A stretch of 5,527 nt of DNA from an uncultured Bacteroidales bacterium (GTDB lineage: Bacteria > Bacteroidota > Bacteroidia > Bacteroidales > Bacteroidaceae): assembly GCA_937896105.1 (NCBI GenBank), contig CALBKR010000326.1, positions 1 through 5,527 on the forward strand. Reading direction: 5' to 3'. A program made the position numbers and the translations under genes. The notes beneath the pieces are model-generated. The model was given only the letters and a program-made list of their open reading frames with translations, searched no databases and was not told where the DNA came from. Shown piece after piece: positions 1-5,527 of this stretch. Each line of letters begins with the position of its first letter. Position 1 is the first letter of the stretch.

Positions 1-1405
1 CTTCCCCCGCATCGCACGTTACTTCTTCCGCAACTACAACGACAGCGTCATACAGTACATCTTCGTTATGGTGATGCTCTTCCTCGGTGCCGGAATGATG
101 AAGCTTGCAGGGATGGAGGGTATTCTCGGTGCTTTCATCACCGGCTTGGTGCTCAACAGGCTCATACCTCACTCATCGCCCCTTATGCGTCGTATCGATT
201 TTGTGGGCAATGCCATCTTTATCCCCTATTTCCTCATCGGTGTGGGTATGATGATTGATTTGGGCGTTCTTTTCAAGGGTGGCAATTCACTCATTGTGGC
301 TGCTGTAATGATTGTCACAGCCCTCACCGGCAAGTGGCTTGCATCGTTCTTCGTCTCCAAGGTCTATCGCCTCTCTTCGGGCGAGCGCAGCCTTATGTTC
401 GGCCTCAGCACATCGCAGGCAGCGGCGACTCTTGCAGCTGCATTCGTGGGGCACGGCATTGGCCTGCTCAACGAGGATGTCCTCAACGGCACCATTCTGC
501 TCATTCTTGTGACCTGCATCGTCAGTTCCATCGTCTCCGACAGGGCATCGCGTAACCTCATCATCTCGGGCAAGGTGCTCAACAACCCAACGACTGTATC
601 GTCGAAGAAGACCCTTCTGGCGCTTGCCAATCCCAATATGGTCGACCGTCTTATGGATCTTGCACTGCTTGTGCGCAAGGAGAACACCCAGATACCCCTC
701 TCGGCCATCACCGTCGTGCTCGATGAAGATAAGAAACTGCAGCAGCAAGGCTCAAAGGTGCTCGATATCGCTGCCGACATAGCCGCCTCGGTAAATGTGC
801 CGTTGCTCACCAAGGTGCGTCTGACTACCAACCTCGCGCACGGTATCATCCACGAGGTCAAGGAGAACGACTACCGCGAGCTTATACTCGGCTTCCACAA
901 GAAGGAGACCGCCAACGACAGTTTCCTCGGCAATGTGCTCCCCGAGGTGCTGAATGCTCTCGATTGCCAGGTTGTTATGGCACGTCTGAATATGCCGCTG
1001 AACACCCTTCGCACCATTCACATAACCTTCCCTGCCAAGGCCGAGTTCGAAGCAGGCTTCACCTATTGGGTCGAGGAGACAGCACGTATGTCCTGCGGTT
1101 TGGGGTGCAAGATAATGTATCACGGGCACCCCGAAACTATTGCAAGGATAAAGGAGGAACTGAAAAAATATACCCCAATCGAGGCTTCATTCTTCGAGAC
1201 CGATGGAGGCAATGACCTGAAGCGGCTCTCGAAGATAATACACAAAGACCACCTGCTCATCATTGTGAGCGCTCGCAGGGGCTCTATCTCCTTCCGTCCG
1301 TCGCTCGACCACATTTTTGTTCAACTGCAGCGCGACTACCAGGATACCAGTGTCCTGCTCATTTACCCGAGCGGTTACAAGGTCGAGGGTGGTGAGACAC
1401 ACTGA
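1..1405 (+). CDS. Cation/proton antiporter of the CPA2 family with universal-stress-like C-terminal tail (5' partial)
   Basis: The frame is open from the left edge (first full codon at base 2) to TGA at 1403-1405, giving 467 residues. The ATG at 68 is internal: the 22 residues before it (FPRIARYFFRNYNDSV...) are good family sequence, so the true start lies off the window. Visible residues 1-180 are the end of a Na+/H+-exchanger membrane domain. Likely helices are at about 17-35, 39-55, 68-88, 95-118, 130-150 and 160-179, with family-like stretches such as MEGILGAFITGLVLNR and GLSTSQAAATLAAAFVGHG. Residues from about 190 form a soluble cytoplasmic tail that reads as two universal-stress-protein-like alpha/beta units (about 203-327 and 336-455). 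I do not see a clean GxxGx9G(S/T) ATP-binding motif. Expected role: inner-membrane exchange of Na+ or K+ for H+, with the tail possibly regulatory. The transported ion cannot be told from this fragment. The family is confident; the tail assignment is by fold pattern. Confidence 0.88.
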   Translation, partial: FPRIARYFFRNYNDSVIQYIFVMVMLFLGAGMMKLAGMEGILGAFITGLVLNRLIPHSSPLMRRIDFVGNAIFIPYFLIGVGMMIDLGVLFKGGNSLIVAAVMIVTALTGKWLASFFVSKVYRLSSGERSLMFGLSTSQAAATLAAAFVGHGIGLLNEDVLNGTILLILVTCIVSSIVSDRASRNLIISGKVLNNPTTVSSKKTLLALANPNMVDRLMDLALLVRKENTQIPLSAITVVLDEDKKLQQQGSKVLDIAADIAASVNVPLLTKVRLTTNLAHGIIHEVKENDYRELILGFHKKETANDSFLGNVLPEVLNALDCQVVMARLNMPLNTLRTIHITFPAKAEFEAGFTYWVEETARMSCGLGCKIMYHGHPETIARIKEELKKYTPIEASFFETDGGNDLKRLSKIIHKDHLLIIVSARRGSISFRPSLDHIFVQLQRDYQDTSVLLIYPSGYKVEGGETH

Positions 1406-1435
1406 TTACATAAACTTATTAAAACATAGCCAAAT

Positions 1436-2014
1436 ATGAAAAAGATTCTTTCTCTTTTGTTGATTGCCTTAATGGCAATTGGCGTAAATGCCGGCAATGG
1501 CAACAGAACAGTGACAGGTGCTCCTTACAAGGTTGGTGACTACTACAACGATGGTACGAAAGAGGGTATTGTTTTTCAAGTGTCCGATGATGGAATGCAC
1601 GGTAAAATCGTGAGTATTGATGAAAGTCGCGAACTATGGGTTGGGGAGACTGTATGTGAGAATGTCACTGCTGCTACATCAAAAGGTGATGGAATGGGCA
1701 ATATGAACAAGATTAAGAGGCAACCCAACTGGAAAAGTAATTATCCTGCCTTTACATGGTGTGCCTCTTTGGGTGATGGCTGGTATCTGCCGGCAGTTGA
1801 TGAATTGCAGCTGATCTATGAAAACAAAAGCATAATAAATAGAATGTTGAACGAAAAAGGATATGGCGAAGTTGTTGATGAATTATATTGGTCATCTACG
1901 GAGGTAGAAGAGGAACCGGATTGTGCGTGGTATGTCAATATGAATGACGGCGACTCCAACTACAACTCTAAGAACTACATTGAGTTCTCTGTGCGTGCCG
2001 TGTCCGTTTTTTGA
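1436..2014 (+). CDS. Exported Lcl/DUF1566-domain protein of unknown function
   Basis: This encodes 192 residues, starting at the ATG preceded by an A-rich leader (aaaacatagccaaat), normal for Bacteroidales. Residues 1-19 (MKKILSLLLIALMAIGVNA) are a Sec signal peptide with an A-x-A-like end and no lipobox cysteine, so the product is probably periplasmic or secreted. The mature protein resembles the Lcl C-terminal/DUF1566 family seen in many Bacteroidetes. It has a GDYYNDGTKEGIVFQV entry strand (34-49), HGKIVS (55-60), a YPAFTWCASLGDGWYLPAVDEL core (103-124), YWSST (151-155), CAWYVNMNDG (163-172) and the terminal VRAVSVF (186-192). The domain looks complete at both ends. Biochemical function is unknown; the fold is distantly like C-type-lectin/FGE-type modules, and that comparison is inference. 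It starts 30 bp after the antiporter stop with no terminator or clear promoter between, so co-transcription is possible. Its codons are AT-richer (AAA, GAA, GAT, TTG) than those of its neighbours, which favour CTC, AAG and GAG. Confidence 0.85.
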   Translation: MKKILSLLLIALMAIGVNAGNGNRTVTGAPYKVGDYYNDGTKEGIVFQVSDDGMHGKIVSIDESRELWVGETVCENVTAATSKGDGMGNMNKIKRQPNWKSNYPAFTWCASLGDGWYLPAVDELQLIYENKSIINRMLNEKGYGEVVDELYWSSTEVEEEPDCAWYVNMNDGDSNYNSKNYIEFSVRAVSVF

Positions 2015-2040
2015 ATTTCAGGTTTTCTGCTTTATAACTT

Positions 2041-2078
2041 AGCCGTGGCTTCACAAAGTGAACCACGGCTTTTTGTTT
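2041..2078 (+). terminator. Intrinsic terminator after the Lcl/DUF1566 gene
   Basis: The arms agccgtgg-c-ttcac and gtgaa-ccacggct form a 13-bp stem with one bulged C and an AAA loop. The stem is followed directly by a T-rich tract (tttttgttt). It lies 26 bp past the stop at 2014, so it ends the rightward transcript. On the minus strand the sequence after the stem (aagttata) lacks a T-run, so it is a weaker candidate for ending the convergent GH92 transcript. Confidence 0.85.
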
Positions 2079-2116
2079 GCGCACTCCTTTTGTCCTTCTG
2101 GCAAAAGGTATCTTGT

Positions 2117-4354
2117 TCATTTGAATTCCAACACTCCGCCGTTAGTGATGTCTATGTGGGTAATTGCCGTACCTTTGACTCTTTTGCCGTTGAGGTAGGC
2201 CTTGCGATAGGAGACAGTGTCATTCTGGGGGAGTGTAGCGACTGAAGAACCTTTTTCTGTTTCTTGTCTGTGGCTTTTTTGAGATTCTTCGCTACGCTCA
2301 GAATGACATAGCACCGTGAATGTCTTTCCATCCGGCAGGTGCAGTGTGGCTTCGGGGAACAGTGGTGCTCCAATCTCGTATTCTCCGCCACAGGGGTCAA
2401 CAGGGTAAAACCCCATCGCACTCATCACATACCAGGCCGACATCTGTCCGCAGTCCTCGTTGCCGCAGAGCCCGTCGGGCGTGTTGCGGTACATCTCGCG
2501 CATAATCCGTGTGACATAATGCTGTGTCCTCTCGGGCTTGCCGATGCTGTTGAACAGGTAGGCAACGTGGTGGCTCGGCTCGTTGCCGTGTGCATACTGC
2601 CCAATCATTCCGGTGCTGAAAATCGGCAGGTCGGCATTTTCGGCAGGGGAGTGGGTGAACATACTGTCGAGCTTTTGGCTGAACACTTTTCTACCCATCA
2701 GCTTCATCAACCCCTCGATGTCGTGCTGCACGCTCCACATATAGTGCCAGGCGTTGCTCTCGCATATATGCGGTGTGTACTCCTCGGGGGCGAACATCGG
2801 CTGGAACGCGCCCTTGCTGTCACGTGGCTGCATAAAGGTGGTGGCAGGGTTGTAGAGATTGCGGTAATTCTTTGCGCGGCGGTAAAAGATATCGGCAATG
2901 CTGTCGCGTCCCATCGCCTCGGCCATACGGGCAATGCAGTGGTCATCGTATGCATACTCCAATGTGCGCGACAGTGCCCAGTTGTCGGCATTGTAGGGGT
3001 CGGCAACATCGTAGGGCACATACCCCATCTGTTTGTAAAGCCCAATGCCCCGGTATTCGTCGCAGTTGGCGGTTGCAATGCAGGCCTCGAGTGCCTCATC
3101 GTCATCAAAGCCGCCTATGCCTTTCAGGTAGGCGTCGGCAATTACCGGTACGGAGTGGTATCCTATCATCATATCCGTTTCGCAGCCCCACATATTCCAC
3201 ACCGGCAGGCGTCCGTGCTCCTTGTAGAAGACAAGCAGTGATTTTACCATATCTCCGACACGCTCCGTTGCCGTGAGGGTGAAAAGCGGATGTGCAGCGC
3301 GGAAGGTGTCCCAAAGCGAAAAGGTCGAGTAGTTCTGCCATCCGTCGCACTTGTGGTTCTTGCCGTCGGCACCGCGGTAGAGACCGTCGGCATCGCAGTA
3401 GAGAGTGGGTGCAATCTTTGTGCGGTAAAGGGCTGTGTAGAAGCACACGCGCTCATCGTGTGTGCCGCCGGTCACCTCGATGCAACCCAGTTCTCTGTTC
3501 CACTTGTCGCGTGTTGCGGCGCGGTAGGCGTCGAAATCATTATGCGGAGCCTCGTGGGCAAGGTTTTTTGCAGCTCCCTCGTTACCTGTTCCCGATATGG
3601 CAGTAATAACTGTCAACTCGCGGCTTGCATCGGGTACAAAGTGCAGTTCTATGCAGTTAGGCATCTTCTTTATAACCCCGTCGTGCATCACAACAATACT
3701 GTCGCATTGCATCCCAGCTATCGGGCGCGAGAAACGGGTGCGGAAGTATACCTCCTGCCCTCTTGCCCAGCCGTCGGAGTAGCGGTATCCCTCGATGGTG
3801 CAGCTGTCGACCTTTGCAATGCGGGTGTCGAGTGTCATATCCCAGTTGGTGGCCTTACCCAAATTGAGCAGCACTGTGGCACTGTCGGTGGGGTAGCGGT
3901 AGCGCTGCACGCCGCACCTCTCGGTCGCAGTAAGTTCCACATCGATACCATAGCTGTCGAGGTGTACCCTGTAGTATCCGGCCTCGCACTCCTCCCGTTC
4001 GTGGCTGAAAGTCGAATGTACGCCAAGCGGTGCTTCGGCAACCCTCAAAGGATGGGTTACAGGCAAGAAACTGATATCGTAGAGGTCGCCTGCTCCTGTT
4101 CCGCTCAGGTGAGTGTGGCTGAACCCGGCTATCGTGCTGTCGGGGTAGAAATAGCCTGCAATCCAATCCCATCCCGGCTGTCCGTTGTCGGGGCTCAGTT
4201 GCACCATTCCGAACGGTGCCTGCGCACCAGGGTAGACATTCCCCTTGCCGTCTGTGCCTATGAGAGGGTTTACGAGCGATGCATAGTCGCTCTGCTGTGC
4301 AAGTGCTGCCAGGCACAGCAGCGTTGCGCATATTGTAGAGATTATGTTTTTCAT
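2117..4354 (-). CDS. GH92 family alpha-mannosidase, exported
   Basis: This encodes 745 residues. Residues 1-19 (MKNIISTICATLLCLAALA) are a Sec signal peptide, probably cut before QQSDYAS; no lipobox, so likely periplasmic. GH92 enzymes are Ca2+-dependent, inverting exo-alpha-mannosidases that trim N-glycans and yeast mannan. Hallmarks in order: VNPLIGTDG (28-36), GFSHTHLSGTGAGDLYD (77-93) and ERCGVQRYRYP (145-155) in the N-terminal beta-sandwich. The (alpha/alpha)6 domain then shows FYTALYRTKIAPTLY (305-319), NYSTFSLWDTFRAAHPL (341-357), LPVWNMWGCETDMMIGYHSV (383-402), CESNAWHYMW (531-540), HGNEPSHHVAYLFN (589-602) and GNEDCGQMSAWYVMSAMGFY (631-650). From family knowledge, Glu532 is the likely catalytic acid, and the acidic residues of GNEDCG are in the region expected to hold the base. 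NEPSHH bears on the +1 subsite. Linkage specificity cannot be fixed. The C-terminal strands are interrupted by a repeat-derived segment (about 683-713) before LNGKRVKG and the normal ending ITNGGVLEFK. No stop or frameshift is present, so activity is plausible but unproven. Confidence 0.95.
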   Translation of the reverse strand: MKNIISTICATLLCLAALAQQSDYASLVNPLIGTDGKGNVYPGAQAPFGMVQLSPDNGQPGWDWIAGYFYPDSTIAGFSHTHLSGTGAGDLYDISFLPVTHPLRVAEAPLGVHSTFSHEREECEAGYYRVHLDSYGIDVELTATERCGVQRYRYPTDSATVLLNLGKATNWDMTLDTRIAKVDSCTIEGYRYSDGWARGQEVYFRTRFSRPIAGMQCDSIVVMHDGVIKKMPNCIELHFVPDASRELTVITAISGTGNEGAAKNLAHEAPHNDFDAYRAATRDKWNRELGCIEVTGGTHDERVCFYTALYRTKIAPTLYCDADGLYRGADGKNHKCDGWQNYSTFSLWDTFRAAHPLFTLTATERVGDMVKSLLVFYKEHGRLPVWNMWGCETDMMIGYHSVPVIADAYLKGIGGFDDDEALEACIATANCDEYRGIGLYKQMGYVPYDVADPYNADNWALSRTLEYAYDDHCIARMAEAMGRDSIADIFYRRAKNYRNLYNPATTFMQPRDSKGAFQPMFAPEEYTPHICESNAWHYMWSVQHDIEGLMKLMGRKVFSQKLDSMFTHSPAENADLPIFSTGMIGQYAHGNEPSHHVAYLFNSIGKPERTQHYVTRIMREMYRNTPDGLCGNEDCGQMSAWYVMSAMGFYPVDPCGGEYEIGAPLFPEATLHLPDGKTFTVLCHSERSEESQKSHRQETEKGSSVATLPQNDTVSYRKAYLNGKRVKGTAITHIDITNGGVLEFK
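2218..2308 (-). repeat. Bacteroidetes-type HSERSEES interspersed repeat inserted in frame within the GH92 gene
   Basis: The ends are a perfect 10-bp inverted repeat, tgtcattctg (2218-2227) and cagaatgaca (2299-2308). Inside lies a second matching pair, gtagcga (2235-2241) and tcgctac (2289-2295), then gaagaa (2244-2249) and ttcttc (2285-2290). The 91-bp unit is an imperfect palindrome around an A/T-rich centre and could fold as a hairpin. Read on the minus strand it gives HSERSEES at one end and TLPQNDT at the other; in another frame it gives VILSVAKNL. I recognise these translations from a short repeat scattered in Bacteroidetes genomes. It has no coding capacity of its own, so any mobility would need a protein supplied elsewhere. 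The arrow follows the GH92 reading direction only. Exact family and true boundaries are uncertain. Confidence 0.8.
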
Positions 4355-4373
4355 AGCAATGGCAATTATTTTG

Positions 4374-4381
4374 CGAATATA
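4374..4381 (-). promoter_or_regulatory. Possible Bacteroidales -7 promoter box for the GH92 gene
   Basis: On the minus strand the bases read TATATTCG, one mismatch from the TAnnTTTG box used by the primary sigma factor of Bacteroidetes. Nineteen bases further upstream the T-run of the preceding terminator (CTTTTTA) stands where a TTTG -33 element would be expected, a weak match. Transcription would begin about 14 bases before the ATG at 4354, giving a short A/T-rich leader without a Shine-Dalgarno site. This is the only candidate in the 38 bp between terminator and start codon. No operator site is recognisable. Confidence 0.4.
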
Positions 4382-4392
4382 ATGAAAATATC

Positions 4393-4436
4393 CGAGTAGA
4401 TAAAAAGACCACTTGCGTGGTCTTTTTATCTACTCG
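4393..4436 (-). terminator. Perfect palindromic terminator after the GadC-like gene
   Basis: A perfect 20-bp stem (4393-4412 paired with 4417-4436) closes a 4-base loop that reads GCAA, a GNRA-type tetraloop, on the minus strand. The core is AAAAAGACCAC/GTGGTCTTTTT, so either strand shows a GC-containing stem followed by a T-run. It can act for the leftward antiporter transcript and also block rightward transcripts coming from antisense of GH92. The TAG stop of the antiporter gene (4430-4432) lies inside the stem. Confidence 0.88.
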
Positions 4437-5527
4437 AAATGGAACGGTTCGAATTGTGAGTTTTTGTCAACCCAATTTGGCTTGCGCATTGCGTATATAA
4501 GGAACGGTGCCCCAACGACAACCACACAGCCAATGATGAGCACGGCATACCACACCGTGTTGCTTCCCACCGAAATCTGAGCTGGCGGAATAAAGCTCAG
4601 CACGAATGCCAGCAGGCTGCCCAGGAACCCTACTCCGGCAACAATCCACATTACACAGTTGCCTTTCTTGCCAAGGCGGAACGGGCGTGGAGCATCCTTC
4701 ATATTGTAGCGCAGATATATTGCTGCTGCGAACATAAGCAGGTACATAATAAGGTAGAGCAATACGGTGAGCTGCGATAGAATCTGGTAAAAGCTCTGCA
4801 CCGACGGCATCACCACAAACAGCAGGCTCAGCAGTGTGACCACGCCGCCCTGTATCAGCAGGATATTCTTCTGCACGCCGAGTTTGTTGCTGCGTTGCAT
4901 AAACGGCGGCAGGTAGCCTGCCTTGCCTACAGCGAAGATACCCTTTGAAGGTCCCGACACCCAAGTGAGCACACCGGCAAGTACGCCGAATGCCAGCGCT
5001 ATGGCAATTATCGGCGACAGCCACGACATACCCACAAACTTGAAATAGTTGTCAAAGCCCACAAGCAGGCTCTGTGTCAGGTTTATATCATTCTGCGGAA
5101 TTATAATTCCGAGCGAGAATGTGCCCAGCACAAAAATGAGCACTGTAATTATTGCACCCATAAATACGGCCTTCGGGTAGTTTTTGCTCGGATTCTCCAT
5201 ATCCTTCACGTGTATACCTGTCATTTCCATTCCTGCATAGAATAGGAATATCCCCGATGCCAGCACAAGGTTGTCGAGCTTGGTAATATCGGGGAAGAAA
5301 TCACCGCCGAAGTCCATCTGCGACTCGCCGCCGCTAACCAGGTACACTATGGCAAGCAGCACCAGCAATGCGGCCGGTATAATGGTGCCTATGAGGCCGC
5401 CAATCTTCGCCACCTTGCTCACCCAGCCGAGTCCCTTGAGCGAGATGAATGTCGCAGCCCAATAGATGGCAAGCACCACAACAAGGGTATAAATCTTGTT
5501 CGATGCCAGTGACATATCGGCGCTGCT
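4430..5527 (-). CDS. gadC: GadC-like glutamate/GABA antiporter, APC superfamily (5' partial)
   Basis: The frame is open from the right edge to TAG at 4430-4432: 361 residues from the internal ATG at 5515 plus four upstream (SSAD), so the true start is outside. The missing N-terminus should be roughly 140 residues (about four helices) judging from family length. It is an APC amino-acid antiporter. Residues numbered from the 5515 Met show helices at about 8-26, 39-60, 116-138, 165-186, 215-237, 247-269, 286-309 and 322-342. Conserved stretches are FLFYAGMEMTGIHVKDMENP (90-109), IIPQNDINLTQSLLVGF (138-154), LTWVSGPSKGIFAVGKAGYL (183-202) and FIPPAQISVGSNT (308-320). These parallel E. coli GadC (AGMEAS..HVNEM, IPGNEINL, GPSRG). 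The expected role is exchange of external glutamate for internal GABA across the inner membrane, giving acid resistance when paired with a decarboxylase. The C-terminus ends soon after the last helix (FEPFHFE), without the long cytoplasmic plug of E. coli GadC. Substrate is inferred; another amino-acid pair is possible. Confidence 0.85.
   Translation of the reverse strand, partial: SSADMSLASNKIYTLVVVLAIYWAATFISLKGLGWVSKVAKIGGLIGTIIPAALLVLLAIVYLVSGGESQMDFGGDFFPDITKLDNLVLASGIFLFYAGMEMTGIHVKDMENPSKNYPKAVFMGAIITVLIFVLGTFSLGIIIPQNDINLTQSLLVGFDNYFKFVGMSWLSPIIAIALAFGVLAGVLTWVSGPSKGIFAVGKAGYLPPFMQRSNKLGVQKNILLIQGGVVTLLSLLFVVMPSVQSFYQILSQLTVLLYLIMYLLMFAAAIYLRYNMKDAPRPFRLGKKGNCVMWIVAGVGFLGSLLAFVLSFIPPAQISVGSNTVWYAVLIIGCVVVVGAPFLIYAMRKPNWVDKNSQFEPFHFE

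Noticed and set aside
287..1129. Minus-strand open frames under the antiporter gene
   Set aside because: They overlap conserved antiporter sequence, their translations are rich in Arg, His and Cys, and they lack any start context.
1406..1435. Possible promoter for the Lcl/DUF1566 gene
   Set aside because: The 30 bp are AT-rich but hold no convincing TAnnTTTG box with a spaced TTTG; any own promoter would have to lie inside the antiporter gene.
2086..2108. Inverted repeat ccttttg/caaaagg with a 9-base loop between the convergent genes
   Set aside because: Only a 7-bp weak stem and no T-run after it on the minus strand, so it is not supported as the GH92 terminator.
2152..2421. 89-codon minus-strand open frame across the repeat
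   Set aside because: Out-of-frame reading of GH92 and of the repeat (VILSVAKNL frame); not a gene.
2339..3241. Second + strand open frame (300 codons) opposite GH92
   Set aside because: Same reason: low-complexity V/A/H/G-rich translation without domain features, lying wholly under GH92.
3290..4399. Long open frame on the + strand (369 codons) opposite GH92
   Set aside because: It is antisense to strong GH92 sequence, has no recognisable domain, and is explained by the GC-rich codon pattern of the real gene.
2117..5527. A polysaccharide utilization locus
   Set aside because: Only one glycoside hydrolase is present; no SusC/SusD pair, sensor regulator or further hydrolase is in the window, and a terminator separates GH92 from the amino-acid antiporter.

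Overview
The window looks like chromosomal DNA from a gut-type member of the Bacteroidales. The basis is protein style: a CPA2 antiporter with a universal-stress-like tail, a secreted Lcl/DUF1566 protein, a secreted GH92 mannosidase and a Bacteroides-type glutamate/GABA antiporter. Further support is a TAnnTTTG-like promoter box, A-rich leaders without clear Shine-Dalgarno sites, and a short repeat whose translation contains HSERSEES, which I recognise from many Bacteroidetes genomes. The genus cannot be fixed. Three of the four genes are fairly GC-rich; the Lcl gene is visibly AT-richer.

Layout. From the left edge to 1405 (+) lies the C-terminal 467 residues of a cation/proton antiporter whose N-terminus is outside the window. 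After 30 bp comes 1436-2014 (+), a 192-residue exported Lcl/DUF1566-domain protein, followed by a clear intrinsic terminator (2041-2078). The next two genes are on the minus strand. 2117-4354 encodes a 745-residue exported GH92 alpha-mannosidase. 4430 to the right edge encodes a GadC-like amino-acid antiporter lacking its N-terminus. The two + genes and the two - genes therefore converge on 2015-2116. Between the two minus-strand genes is a perfect 20-bp palindromic terminator (4393-4436). It contains the stop codon of the antiporter gene and abuts the probable GH92 promoter.

The most notable structure is a 91-bp repeat with 10-bp perfect terminal inverted repeats (2218-2308), lying in frame inside the 3' end of the GH92 gene. 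It adds about 30 residues of repeat-derived peptide to a loop of the C-terminal domain without breaking the reading frame.

The genes do not form one obvious pathway. Two are inner-membrane ion or amino-acid transporters that could contribute to pH homeostasis. GH92 trims alpha-mannosides (N-glycans or yeast mannan) in the periplasm or outside the cell. No SusC/SusD pair or glutamate decarboxylase is visible. I see no new defence or mobile system, RNA gene or CRISPR array.
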